Origin: Mycobacterium kyorinense
Lineage (GTDB): Bacteria; Actinomycetota; Actinomycetes; Mycobacteriales; Mycobacteriaceae
Reading direction: 5' to 3'
Assembly (NCBI RefSeq): GCF_002101735.1
Contig: NZ_LQPE01000019.1
Location: forward strand, 1-56,533
Length of the DNA: 56,533 bases
Part shown: one piece after another, positions 44,403 to 53,613 of the stretch
Layout of the letters: the number at the start of each line of letters is the position of its first letter
Position numbering within the stretch: position 1 is the first letter of the stretch
Translations under genes and position numbers: made by a program
Notes under the pieces: model-generated
Told to the model about the DNA's origin: nothing
The model's database searches: none
The model's input: only the letters and a program-made list of their open reading frames with translations

Positions 44403-47400
44403 ATGAAGGTTCCGGGAGTGGCCGCCGTCGTCGGTGGTATGACCGGTGAAGCGTTGCAGCTCGTGCGGGCCGGGGTACAGGGCGCCGCCGACGCCGCGGG
44501 CGCCGTACAGACGTTGGCCGGCCCCGTCGTGCAGTCGGTCGGTCACACGACCGCCCGCGTGTTCGGCACGGGCAACGCCGGTAACGGCTCCCCCGACCAC
44601 GCCGCGCCGCCGGTGCGCTGGCAAAGCGTGCGGCGAGTGCACCTGGATCCGGATCCGTTGCTGCCCTTCCACCGCTGGCACGAGCATGCGGCGGTGGTCG
44701 AGGAGCCGGTTCGCCGGATCGCCGGAGTAGCCACCGCCCATGTCGAGGGCGCGTTGGGTCGGCTGGTGGTCGAGCTCCGAGATGACCTCGAGGATGAAGA
44801 CGGCGAGCGTGTCCTAAACGCGGTGCGGGAAACGGTGACTTCCGTTGCCACCGACCTGGCGACCACCGCACCGGAGGCCGCGGCCCGAACCGCGCCCTTC
44901 GCCGACCCGGGCAACCCGTTGGCGTTCGTGGTTCCGCTGACCGCCGCGGCGATGGACATCGTGGCGATCGGCGCCGCGGTCACCGGCTGGGTCGTGCGGC
45001 TGCCCGCCGCACCGCGAACCACCCGAGCCGCGGCCGCTCTACTCAGTAATCAGCCGCGGGTGGTGTCGTTTCTCGAGTCGCGGCTGGGCCGGGTCGGCAC
45101 CGATATTGCGCTGAGCGCCTCGACCGCTGCGGCGAACGGGCTGACCCAAGCGGTCGGCACACCGCTGCTGGACCTCGCCCAGCGGGCCCTGCAGATTTCG
45201 GAGGCGGCGGCACACCGCGACAGGTGGCGGCGCCGGGAACCCGAGCTGGCCTCGCCCCGCCGGCCGCAGGCTCCGGTGGTGCCGGTGATCTCCTCCGCCG
45301 GGCCCGGCTCGCATACGCCGCGGCACAGCTGGGCGGCCGCGGAGGCGGGCGAGGCTTCGCACGTGGTTGTCGACGGCGCCATCGACGCCGCGATCGACAC
45401 CGAGAAGGGGTCGATGGCCGGACCCGTGGAGGAGTACGCCGCTGCGGCCGCCAACGGTTCGTTGGTGGCCGCGGCCGGCGCGTTGCTCGGCGGCGGGGGG
45501 ACCGAGGACGCCGCCGGCGCGATCCTGGCCGGTGTGCCCAAGGCGGCGCACATGGGCCGGCAGACCTTCGGGGCGGTCCTGGGCCGCGGGCTGGCGAACG
45601 ACGGACACATGGTCCTCGACCCGGGCGCGCTGCGTCGGCTGGATCGGATCAAAGTCATCCTCATCGACGGCGCAGCGCTGCGCGGCGACGCCCGCGCTGT
45701 CCTGCATGCGCGCGGAGACGCACCCGGCTGGGACGACGACCGGGTCTACGAGGTCGCCGATGCCCTGCTGCACGCCGAGCAGCCGCCGGAGCCCGACCCC
45801 GACGAGCTGCCGGCCACCGGGGCCCGGCTGCGATGGGTTCCGGCGCAGGGCCCGTCGGCGGCGCCCGCCCAGGGTCTTGAACGCGCCGACCTGCTGGTCG
45901 ACGGCGAATGCGTGGGCAGTGTCGAAGTGGGCTGGGAAGTCGACCCGTTCGCGGTCGCCCTGCTGCAGACCGCGCACCGCACAGGCGCCCGGGTGGTGTT
46001 GCGGCACGTCGCCGGCACGCAGGACCTGGCTGCCAGCGTGGCGGAAAGTCATCCCGCCGGCACGCCGCTGCTGAAGCTGGTGCGCGAGCTGCGTTCCGAC
46101 CGCGGCCCGGTGCTGCTGATCACCGCGCTGCACCGCGACTTCGCGTCGACCGACACCTTGGCGGCGCTGGCGGTCGCCGACGTCGGGGTGGCGCTCGACG
46201 ATCCGCACGCGGCGACGCCCTGGACCGCCGACATCATCACCGGCACCGATCTCGCGGCGGCCGTGCGCATCATGTCGGCCGTGCCCGCCGCCCGGCGGGC
46301 CAGTGAATCCGCGGTGCGCCTCGCCCAGGGCGGCAGCACGCTGGCCGGCCTGCTGCTGGTCACCGGCGACTCGCGGCCGACCAGCCCGCTGGCCGTGCGG
46401 CGCTGGCTCAACCCGGTCAACGCGGCCGCGGCGACAGCGTTGGTCTCGGGCGCGTTCTCGGCCACCAAGGTGCTGCGCCTGCCCGATCCGACCCCGCAAC
46501 CACTGACCGCCTGGCATGCGCTGGACCCCGAAATCGTCTACGCGCGGCTGGCACGCGGTGCACGACCGTTGGCAGTGGAGCCCGGGACGGCGCCGTGGCG
46601 GCGGTTCCTCGAGGACCTGTCCTACAACCCGCTGGTGGCGCCCCTGCGCGGACCGGGAGCCCGCCTCATGCGGCTGGCCGCCGCGACGCGCGCCGAACTC
46701 GCCGACCCCCTGACTCCGATCCTGGCCGTCGGAGCGGCGGCGTCGGCGATCGTCGGCAGCAACATCGACGCCCTTCTGGTCACCGGCGTGATGACCGCCA
46801 ACGCGATCACGGGCGGGGTGCAGAGGTTGCGGGCCGACGCGGCCGCCGCCGAACTGTTCGCCGAACAGGATCAGCTCGCGCGCCGCGTCGTCGTCCCCGC
46901 CGTCGCGACCATCCGGCGCCGGCTGGAGGCGGCCCGGCACACCGAGCGCACGGTCACGGTGACGGCGAGCGCGTTGCGCCCGGGCGACGTCATCGACCTG
47001 GCCGCTCCGGACGTCGTGCCCGCCGACGCCCGCCTGCTGCTCGCCGACGATCTCGAGGTCGACGAATCCTTGCTCACCGGTGAGTCGTTGCCGGTGGACA
47101 AGCAAGTAGAGCCGGTGGCCGCCGGCGATACCGAGCGCGCCAGCATGCTGTTCGAGGGCAGCACGATTGTCGCGGGGCGCGCCCGGGCGATCGTGGTGGC
47201 GACCGGCAGTGCCACGGCGGCGCAGCGTGCGATTTCGGCGGTCGCCGATATCGAGTCGGCGGCCGGGATCCAAGCCCGGCTGCGGGAGCTGACCAGCAAG
47301 GTCCTTCCGCTGACGCTCGCCGGTGGGGCCGCGGTGAGCGGTTTGGCGTTGCTGCGCAAGGCATCGCTGCGGCAGGCCGTCGCCGACGGGGTGGCCATCG

Positions 47401-49241
47401 CGGTCGCGGCGGTCCCCGAGGGCCTGCCGCTGGTGGCGACGTTGGCTCAGCTCGCCGCGGCGCGGCGGCTGTCGGCGCTGGGGGTGCTGGTCCGTGCTCC
47501 GCGCACCGTGGAAGCGCTGGGTCGTGTCGACACCGTGTGTTTCGACAAGACCGGCACCCTTACCGAGAACCGTCTGCGGGTCGTGCGGGCCGTGCCGGCC
47601 ACCACCAGCCCCCGTGGTCCGTTCCCCGACGCCGCCGATCCCAGCGCCGTCGAGGTGTTGCGCGCCGCCGCGCGTGCATCCACGCAGCCGCACAACGGTC
47701 AGGGCCACGCGCACGCCACCGATGAGGCCATCCTCACCGCAGCCAACGCCCTTGACAGCCAAGGTGATTCGAGGTGGACGCTGCTCGCCGAAGTGCCGTT
47801 CGAGTCCAGTCGTGGCTTCGCCGCTGCCATCGGCACCCTGAGCACAGACCCGGCGGCGCCGGTGCTGATGCTCAAGGGCGCCCCGGAGGTCGTCCTGCCG
47901 CGGTGTCGCTTCGCCGATTCGGACGCCGACTTCGATCATGCGGAGTCCTTGGTGCACAGCCTGGCCGAGCAGGGCCTGCGGGTACTGGCGGTGGCGCGAC
48001 GCAGCTGGGACCACGACACCAGCGACGACGACGACACCGACGCCGATGCCGTCGACGCCGCCGCGCACGACCTGGAATTGCTCGGCTATGTCGGCCTGGC
48101 GGACACCGCGCGGCCGTCGGCGCGGCCGTTGATCGAAGCGCTGCTGGACGCCGAACGCAAAGTCGTACTGATCACCGGCGACCATCCGGTGACGGCGCGG
48201 GCGATCGCCCACCAATTGGGCCTGCCGTCCGACGCGCGGGTGGTCACCGGTGCCGAATTCGCCGGACTCGACGAGGACGCCTGCACCAAACTGGCCGCCG
48301 ACGTCCAGGTGTTCGCCCGGGTCAGCCCGGAACAGAAGGTGCAAATCGTTGCGGCACTGCAGCGCTGCGGTCGCGTCACCGCGATGGTCGGCGACGGCGC
48401 CAACGACGCTGCCGCCATCCGGATGGCCGACGTCGGCATCGGGGTCAGCGGTCGCGGGTCGTCGGCCGCCCGCGGCGCCGCCGACATGGTGTTGACCGAG
48501 GACGACCTGGGCGTGCTGCTCGACGCCCTGGTGGAGGGCCGCGGGATGTGGGCCGGCGTACGTGACGCGGTGACCATGCTGGTCGGCGGCAACGTCGGCG
48601 AGGTGCTCTTCACGATCATCGGGACGGCGTTCGGCGCCGGCCGCGCACCGGTTGGCACCCGTCAGCTGCTGTTGGTGAATCTGCTGACCGACATGTTCCC
48701 GGCACTCGCCGTGGCCGTGACCCCGCAGTACCCGCAGCCCGAGGAAGCCGAGGATCAGGACGCGGACGCGGCGCGCTGGGCCTATCAACGGGCGATACTG
48801 ACCGAGCCGGCGCCGTCGCTCGACGTGCCGCTGATGCGGCAGATCATCAGCCGCGGCGCGGTGACCGCCGCCGGTGCGACCGCGGCCTGGGCCATCGGAC
48901 GCTGGACACCCGGAACCGAACGACGAACGGCCACAATGGGTTTGACGGCGCTTGTCAGTACGCAACTGGCGCAGACGCTGCTCACCCGCCGGCATAGTCC
49001 ACTGGTGGTGGCGACGGCGCTGGGCAGTGCGGCCGTGCTGGTGGGCATCGTCCAAACGCCCGGCGTCAGCCACTTCTTCGGCTGCACCCCGCTGGGTCCG
49101 GTGGCGTGGACCGGCGTGATCGGTTCCACCGCGGCGGCCACCGCCATCTCGGTGGTGGCGCCCAACTGGCTGATCAAAACAACCAGCGACGAAACACCCG
49201 CCACGCCCGACGCGACGCCGCGACTACACCTCGTCGAGTAG
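44403..49241 (+). CDS. ctpI: P-type cation ATPase CtpI
   Basis: Very long P-type ATPase of 1612 residues. The active unit is in the C-terminal half: LTGES at 891-895 (actuator loop), phosphorylation site DKTGT with D1048, GDGAND at 1330-1335 and membrane segments around 770-820, 950-1010 and after 1380. The N-terminal 700 residues contain hydrophobic parts and a degenerate repeat of catalytic sequences: LDRIKVILIDGAALRGD (D422 aligned with the phosphorylation site but without KTGT) and VADVGVALDDPHAATPWTADIITGTDL (591 on). Length and order match M. tuberculosis CtpI (Rv0107c). The ion is unknown. ATG 44403 is preferred over the start at 44388. Confidence 0.93.
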   Translation: MKVPGVAAVVGGMTGEALQLVRAGVQGAADAAGAVQTLAGPVVQSVGHTTARVFGTGNAGNGSPDHAAPPVRWQSVRRVHLDPDPLLPFHRWHEHAAVVEEPVRRIAGVATAHVEGALGRLVVELRDDLEDEDGERVLNAVRETVTSVATDLATTAPEAAARTAPFADPGNPLAFVVPLTAAAMDIVAIGAAVTGWVVRLPAAPRTTRAAAALLSNQPRVVSFLESRLGRVGTDIALSASTAAANGLTQAVGTPLLDLAQRALQISEAAAHRDRWRRREPELASPRRPQAPVVPVISSAGPGSHTPRHSWAAAEAGEASHVVVDGAIDAAIDTEKGSMAGPVEEYAAAAANGSLVAAAGALLGGGGTEDAAGAILAGVPKAAHMGRQTFGAVLGRGLANDGHMVLDPGALRRLDRIKVILIDGAALRGDARAVLHARGDAPGWDDDRVYEVADALLHAEQPPEPDPDELPATGARLRWVPAQGPSAAPAQGLERADLLVDGECVGSVEVGWEVDPFAVALLQTAHRTGARVVLRHVAGTQDLAASVAESHPAGTPLLKLVRELRSDRGPVLLITALHRDFASTDTLAALAVADVGVALDDPHAATPWTADIITGTDLAAAVRIMSAVPAARRASESAVRLAQGGSTLAGLLLVTGDSRPTSPLAVRRWLNPVNAAAATALVSGAFSATKVLRLPDPTPQPLTAWHALDPEIVYARLARGARPLAVEPGTAPWRRFLEDLSYNPLVAPLRGPGARLMRLAAATRAELADPLTPILAVGAAASAIVGSNIDALLVTGVMTANAITGGVQRLRADAAAAELFAEQDQLARRVVVPAVATIRRRLEAARHTERTVTVTASALRPGDVIDLAAPDVVPADARLLLADDLEVDESLLTGESLPVDKQVEPVAAGDTERASMLFEGSTIVAGRARAIVVATGSATAAQRAISAVADIESAAGIQARLRELTSKVLPLTLAGGAAVSGLALLRKASLRQAVADGVAIAVAAVPEGLPLVATLAQLAAARRLSALGVLVRAPRTVEALGRVDTVCFDKTGTLTENRLRVVRAVPATTSPRGPFPDAADPSAVEVLRAAARASTQPHNGQGHAHATDEAILTAANALDSQGDSRWTLLAEVPFESSRGFAAAIGTLSTDPAAPVLMLKGAPEVVLPRCRFADSDADFDHAESLVHSLAEQGLRVLAVARRSWDHDTSDDDDTDADAVDAAAHDLELLGYVGLADTARPSARPLIEALLDAERKVVLITGDHPVTARAIAHQLGLPSDARVVTGAEFAGLDEDACTKLAADVQVFARVSPEQKVQIVAALQRCGRVTAMVGDGANDAAAIRMADVGIGVSGRGSSAARGAADMVLTEDDLGVLLDALVEGRGMWAGVRDAVTMLVGGNVGEVLFTIIGTAFGAGRAPVGTRQLLLVNLLTDMFPALAVAVTPQYPQPEEAEDQDADAARWAYQRAILTEPAPSLDVPLMRQIISRGAVTAAGATAAWAIGRWTPGTERRTATMGLTALVSTQLAQTLLTRRHSPLVVATALGSAAVLVGIVQTPGVSHFFGCTPLGPVAWTGVIGSTAAATAISVVAPNWLIKTTSDETPATPDATPRLHLVE

Positions 49242-49248
49242 TCGGCTG

Positions 49249-50261
49249 TCAGTGCAGTGCGCTGCCCTGCCGCCACTGATCCCACGGAACGGTCCAGTCG
49301 CCGTTCTGGGACAGCTGCAGCGGCGGGCCGCCGGTGTTGCGCACTTCCACGACATCGCCGGGCTGGGAGAAGTCGAAGAACCATTTCGCGTTCTCGCCGT
49401 TGAGGTTCAAGCACCCGTGCGACGTGTCGATGCGGCCCTGCGCCCACACGGTGTCGTCGAGTTGGTGCAAGTAGATGCCGTCGGTGCTGATCCGGACCGC
49501 GTAGTGGATGGTCTCCCGGTAGCCGAGGCGAGAGTTCTTGGGCAGCCCGAAGGTCGACGAATCCATGATCACCGGGTTGCCCTTGTCCAACACGGTGTAG
49601 ATGCCCGGCGGGGTCCAGAACGACAGCGTGCGACCGTTGATCTGCTCGGTCCCGCCCATCCCCATCGACGTGGGCATGGTGCGCACCAGCCGGCCGTTGT
49701 CGAAGACGCTGACTTGTTTGGTCGTGTCGTCGGCGACGGAAATGTGCGCGTCGCCAATCGTGAACGAGACTTTGGTGTCTTCCTGCCCGAAAAGGCCGTT
49801 GCCCGGAACGTCACCTTGGTTTGGTTGCGCGGCATCAACGTCGAGAATTCGGACACCTGAGTCGCCGGAATTCCTCCCGGCCCGCGACTGGCGACGGTGA
49901 TGGTGTAAGTGCGTCCGTAGCCGAGCGGCTCCACCGGATGCCAGTACGCGCGGTCGGGTGTGATGACGCCCTGCACGTGTTTGCTGTTGTCGTTGACCAT
50001 CTGCACATCGGTCAGCGTCCCGGACTCGGCGCTCACCGACACGGGCTCCAGCGGGTCCACGTTGCGCGCACTGGGTGCCGGGTTGATGGTCAGCCTCGCG
50101 GGGGCCCGCATTGCGGCGGCGTCCGGCGCCGCCGGACCACATCCGTTGCGGCAGTGCGACAACGAGGTCGTCACCATCGCTCCGAGTACGCCGACGACGA
50201 GTAGGAGGGCGGCCAACACGCGACGCATCCACCTGGAGCGGCTGACTGATCCGGTGTTCAC
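49249..50261 (-). pseudogene. L,D-transpeptidase (LdtMt2 family) with internal deletion and frameshift
   Basis: The 5' frame (GTG at 50261) encodes a signal/lipoprotein-like N-terminus (LAALLLVVGVLGAMVTTSLSHC) and one Ig-like domain ending in FSTLMPRNQTKVTF. At about 49800-49815 the homologous sequence switches frame to GNGLFGQEDTKVSFTIGDAHISVADD, which in the family is the end of a second Ig-like domain. About 80 residues are thus missing and the frame is lost. The catalytic part is otherwise intact (IYLHQLDD, DTSHGCLNLNGENAKW, GDWTVPWDQWRQG). The 5' frame stops at 49569. It overlaps the acyl-CoA ligase stop as GTGA. Confidence 0.82.
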
Positions 50262-51820
50262 GTCGGCAGGTCGTTCCGCAGCACCTTACCGGCGGCATTG
50301 CGCGGAATGCTCTCGACGATGCTGATGTCCCGCGGCTGCTCAAAGCGAGACACCTTGCCCTTCAAGTACTCCCGCAGCGCTGCTTCGTCGATGGCGCTGC
50401 CCGGCCGGGCCACCACGAACGCCGCCAGTCGTTGACCAAACTTTTCGTCGGGGACGCCGACGACCGCGATGTCGACGATGTCGGGATGCTCGGCGAGAGC
50501 GTTTTCCACCGCGCGGGGATAGACGTTCTCACCTCCCGAAACGATCATGTCGTCGCCTCGGCCGACGATGAACAGCCGACCCGACTCGTCGAAATAGCCC
50601 ATGTCGCCGGTGTCGGTCATGTTGTCGACGACGGACTTGGCGGCGCCGCCGGTGTAACCCTCGAACGTCAATTCGCCGCCGACGAAGACGCGTCCGGTGA
50701 CGCGCGGGCGGGCAGGCTTGTCGTTGTCGTCCAGTACGCGCACCCGGCAGCCCAGCGACGGTCTTCCGACCGTTTCGGGGTTGTCGCGCAGATCGGCCGG
50801 GGTTGCCAGCGCACCGATGCCGACTTCGGTGGAGCCGTAACCGTTGTAGAGGACGTCGCCGTAGGCCTCCGTGAACCGTCGCACCAGCCCCGGTTCCAGC
50901 CGGGCGCCGCTGGAGAGCACTACCCGCAGTGACGGCACCGGGTTTCGGGCCCGAACCTGTTGGGGCAACTCGAGAATGCGCGCCAGCATCACCGGCACCA
51001 CGGTCAACGCGTCAGCGCGATGCAGCGACGCCTGCGCCAACGTCGCTTCGGCGTCAAATCGCCGATGGGTGAGTATCGTGCCGCCCAGGGCTACGGTGAG
51101 AATCGTCATGCCCAGGCCCAGCCCGTGAAACATGGGCACTGCCAACGCATTTCGGGCGCCGGCGCGCAGACCGGTGCGGTCCAGTATCGTCACGCCGACG
51201 CCCAGTACGCCCGGATCTATCCGCGGCGCGCGTGGCACGCCTTTGGGTTTTCCCGTCGTGCCCGAAGTGAGCAGCACGATCCGGCCCGTCCGCGCCACCC
51301 TGGGCCGTGAAGCCGGCTCGTCGGTTTGCGCCGCATCGACGGCCGTGACCGAGTCGCCGGCGGCCTGCACCCGCTCGGTGAATTCGGCGTCGCAGACCAC
51401 GGTTTCGATGTCATGGGCGCTCAGCGCGGCGGATAGCGCGTCGGTGCTGAATTCGGTGTTGACCAGCACCACGTCGGCGCCAACCAAGGCGACGGCGAAC
51501 AGCGCCTCGACAAAGCGTCGTCCGTTGCGGCACATGACACCGACGGCCTGGCCGGGCTGAACGCCGGCGCGTTGCAGTTCGCAGGCCAGCGCTTCGGTTT
51601 TCGATTGCACCTCGCGGTAACTGACCGCGCCGTCGTCGTCGATTACCGCGGTCCGGTCGGGCCATCGTGCCGCCGCGACGGCCAGCAGCGTGAAGGTGTT
51701 CATCCCGCCTCGACGCGCCTCGTTCAGGACGCGGGCCAGCGCGGCCGGGCCGGGCGGGCTGAGCAGTCGAGACCGCAACGCGGCGCGGGTGGCGGCGGCA
51801 GCAGCACCGATGGCGCTCAT
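50258..51820 (-). CDS. Acyl-CoA synthetase (FadD family)
   Basis: Adenylate-forming ligase of 520 residues: P-loop VLLTSGTTGKPKG near 183, MFHGLGLGM, YNGYGSTEVGIGALAT, and the C-terminal MGYFDESGRLFIVGRGDDMIVSGGENVYPRAVENAL with the lysine in NAAGKVLRNDL. An N-terminal extension (MSAIGAAAAATRAALRSR) is typical of the FadD12-like group. It lies between an overlapping SDR (ATGA) and the broken Ldt gene (GTGA), in a four-gene run. It likely activates a fatty or branched acid. Confidence 0.92.
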   Translation of the reverse strand: MSAIGAAAAATRAALRSRLLSPPGPAALARVLNEARRGGMNTFTLLAVAAARWPDRTAVIDDDGAVSYREVQSKTEALACELQRAGVQPGQAVGVMCRNGRRFVEALFAVALVGADVVLVNTEFSTDALSAALSAHDIETVVCDAEFTERVQAAGDSVTAVDAAQTDEPASRPRVARTGRIVLLTSGTTGKPKGVPRAPRIDPGVLGVGVTILDRTGLRAGARNALAVPMFHGLGLGMTILTVALGGTILTHRRFDAEATLAQASLHRADALTVVPVMLARILELPQQVRARNPVPSLRVVLSSGARLEPGLVRRFTEAYGDVLYNGYGSTEVGIGALATPADLRDNPETVGRPSLGCRVRVLDDNDKPARPRVTGRVFVGGELTFEGYTGGAAKSVVDNMTDTGDMGYFDESGRLFIVGRGDDMIVSGGENVYPRAVENALAEHPDIVDIAVVGVPDEKFGQRLAAFVVARPGSAIDEAALREYLKGKVSRFEQPRDISIVESIPRNAAGKVLRNDLPT

Positions 51821-52686
51821 CGCCGGCCCCGTTCGGAGTCGACGACATTGCGGTACCAGATCCGCGCCGCCCGATCGATCGGCCCTGCCAGCACCACCGA
51901 CGCGACCTCAGCGGGCAACGTCCACGCCGGGGCGATGGTGCGCGGCCGCTCGATGATCGCCTTGGCGACCACGTCGGCGGCCTGGTGCGGATCCAGGCCC
52001 GGCACCCTGCGCAGAATCGGGGTCGGCTCGATCATCCGGGTGCGAACGATCGCGAAGTAGATCGACGTGACGTCGATGTCGTCGGAACGCAATTCCGGTG
52101 CGACACTGCGTAACCAGCGGTCGAACGCTCCTTTGGACGCCTGGTAGGCGCCCCACTGCGGGGCGGGCGGAACGCGGACACCGACGCTGGAAACGTTGAC
52201 GATGTGCCCGCCGTGTTGCTGACGCATCGCGGGCAGCACTCCGAGCAGCAGCTGAATCGGGCCGAGATAGTTGACCGCGATGGTCCGCTGGAAATCGTGC
52301 GGCCGGTCGTACTGGTGGCGCAGCGAGCGGCGCAGCGACTTGCCGGCGTTGCTCACCACCACGTCGAGCGGGCCGTGCTCGTCGGCGATCCGTGTCACCA
52401 GCGTGCTGATGGCGGTTTCGTCGCTCAGATCGGCCGCGTAGGCGAACGCATTTCCGCCGCCCGCGGTGATCGATGCGACGAGGTCGTCGAGCCGGTCGGC
52501 CGAGCGGGCCACCGCCAACACCGTCGCTTGCGCCGCGGCCAGTTTGCGGGCGGTAGCCTCACCGACACCATACGACGCCCCGGTCACCAGCACCGTCTTG
52601 CCCGCGACGGCGTCGCGCAGCCTGTCGGGATCCGTGATGCGCGCCGGGTTGGCCAGCTTGTCGATGGTCTTAGCTGCCACGCTCAT
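51817..52686 (-). CDS. SDR family oxidoreductase
   Basis: SDR of 289 residues: VLVTGASYGVGEATARKLAAAQATVLAVARS, VVSNAGKSLRR (in place of NNAG), VNVSSVGVRVPPAPQWGAYQASKGAFD with the Y-x3-K, and a C-terminal RVPGLDPHQAADVVAKAIIERPRTI followed by a hydrophobic tail (AEVASVVLAGPIDRAARIW). The tail pattern occurs in mycobacterial SDRs that act on lipid intermediates. It overlaps the ligase by 4 bases and the hydrolase by 17. Confidence 0.9.
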   Translation of the reverse strand: MSVAAKTIDKLANPARITDPDRLRDAVAGKTVLVTGASYGVGEATARKLAAAQATVLAVARSADRLDDLVASITAGGGNAFAYAADLSDETAISTLVTRIADEHGPLDVVVSNAGKSLRRSLRHQYDRPHDFQRTIAVNYLGPIQLLLGVLPAMRQQHGGHIVNVSSVGVRVPPAPQWGAYQASKGAFDRWLRSVAPELRSDDIDVTSIYFAIVRTRMIEPTPILRRVPGLDPHQAADVVAKAIIERPRTIAPAWTLPAEVASVVLAGPIDRAARIWYRNVVDSERGRR

Positions 52687-53560
52687 CTGCCCGCTGTTCG
52701 ACGAATCGATGAACCGCCGCGGCGATCTCCTCCGGACAGTCCTCTTGCAGAAAATGCTTGGCGGGCAACAACGTTACCTGCTGGGCGCCCGTGGCCAGCT
52801 GGGCCTGCACGCCATGGCGGCGCCAGCTGAGCATCCGGTCCTGCATCCCCCAGACGATCTGGATCGGATAGGGCACGTTGCGCAGTGCCGCCAAATAACG
52901 ACGCTGAGCATCGGCGTTGAGTTCGAAGCCGCGCATGATCTTCAGGAACGCTTGGCCGCCGTCGTCGCCGAACAATAGTGGCTTCCAGCAAGAGATTTCG
53001 GCGAGCGGTACATGCCGGCTCACCGCGACCATGCGCATGATCGCCTCGAACGCACCCGGTATGCGCATCGACTGCAGCCAGGCCTCGCCGAGGCCGCGAT
53101 GTGCGAACGGCTCCATGGGCCAGGGTCGATGGAATGTTTCGACCGCGACGAGCGTGTTGAGCAGCGTCATCGACAGCACGCGATCCGGAACCGCATGTGC
53201 CACTTCGAATCCGACCGGTCCGCCGATGTCGTGCAGCACCAAATGGAACCGCTTCAGTTCAAGCGCGTCGAGCGCCGAGAGCAGCCAGCGCCCCAGTCCG
53301 CTCCAGCGGTAGTCGAAATCCTTCGGTCGCTGGGCCAGGCCGAGCCCCGGCAGGTCGACGGCGATGCCGCGCAGGGCCCGTCGCGCCAGCGCGGGAACCA
53401 CCTTGCGGTACAGATACGCCGACGCCGGCACCCCGTGCACGCACACCACCGGCGGGGCATCGCGCGGGCCGTCGTCGAGCACGAACGACGAGATGCCGTC
53501 CGCGGTGAAGGATCGTCCGGAAGCCCGGTACTCGTCGAGCAGCCGTGACACCGAACTCAT
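52670..53560 (-). CDS. Alpha/beta-hydrolase with aspartate nucleophile
   Basis: Hydrolase of 296 residues. The oxyanion-hole motif is VVCVHGVPASAYLYRKVV and the nucleophile elbow is LVLHDIGGPVGFEVA, where Asp replaces Ser, as in haloalkane dehalogenases and epoxide hydrolases. The late His is in LPAKHFLQEDCPEEIA and an acidic residue in IVWGMQDRMLSW. It may be an epoxide hydrolase or dehalogenase-like enzyme. The ATG at 53560 is used in place of the TTG six bases earlier. It leads an operon with the SDR and ligase and is divergent from a methyltransferase. Confidence 0.88.
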   Translation of the reverse strand: MSSVSRLLDEYRASGRSFTADGISSFVLDDGPRDAPPVVCVHGVPASAYLYRKVVPALARRALRGIAVDLPGLGLAQRPKDFDYRWSGLGRWLLSALDALELKRFHLVLHDIGGPVGFEVAHAVPDRVLSMTLLNTLVAVETFHRPWPMEPFAHRGLGEAWLQSMRIPGAFEAIMRMVAVSRHVPLAEISCWKPLLFGDDGGQAFLKIMRGFELNADAQRRYLAALRNVPYPIQIVWGMQDRMLSWRRHGVQAQLATGAQQVTLLPAKHFLQEDCPEEIAAAVHRFVEQRADERGS

Positions 53561-53613
53561 GCCCAAAGTCTGACAGAGATTCGCGCGTAGGCTGCCGGAC
53601 GGGAGGGATGCAT

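Noticed and set aside
45039..49073. Open frame of 1344 codons on the minus strand opposite ctpI
   Set aside because: It is rich in Arg/Gly/His with no recognisable domain and is the antisense shadow of a GC-rich gene whose own product has all P-type ATPase motifs.
49249..50343. A single 364-codon reading of the transpeptidase gene in the C-terminal frame
   Set aside because: Its first 175 residues are Arg-rich non-homologous sequence, while the true signal peptide and Ig-like domain are in another frame starting at 50261.
53411..53440. A further CGTATCTG-like match inside the hydrolase gene
   Set aside because: The -35 half is absent and the match lies within conserved coding sequence, so it is not counted as a fourth ECF box.
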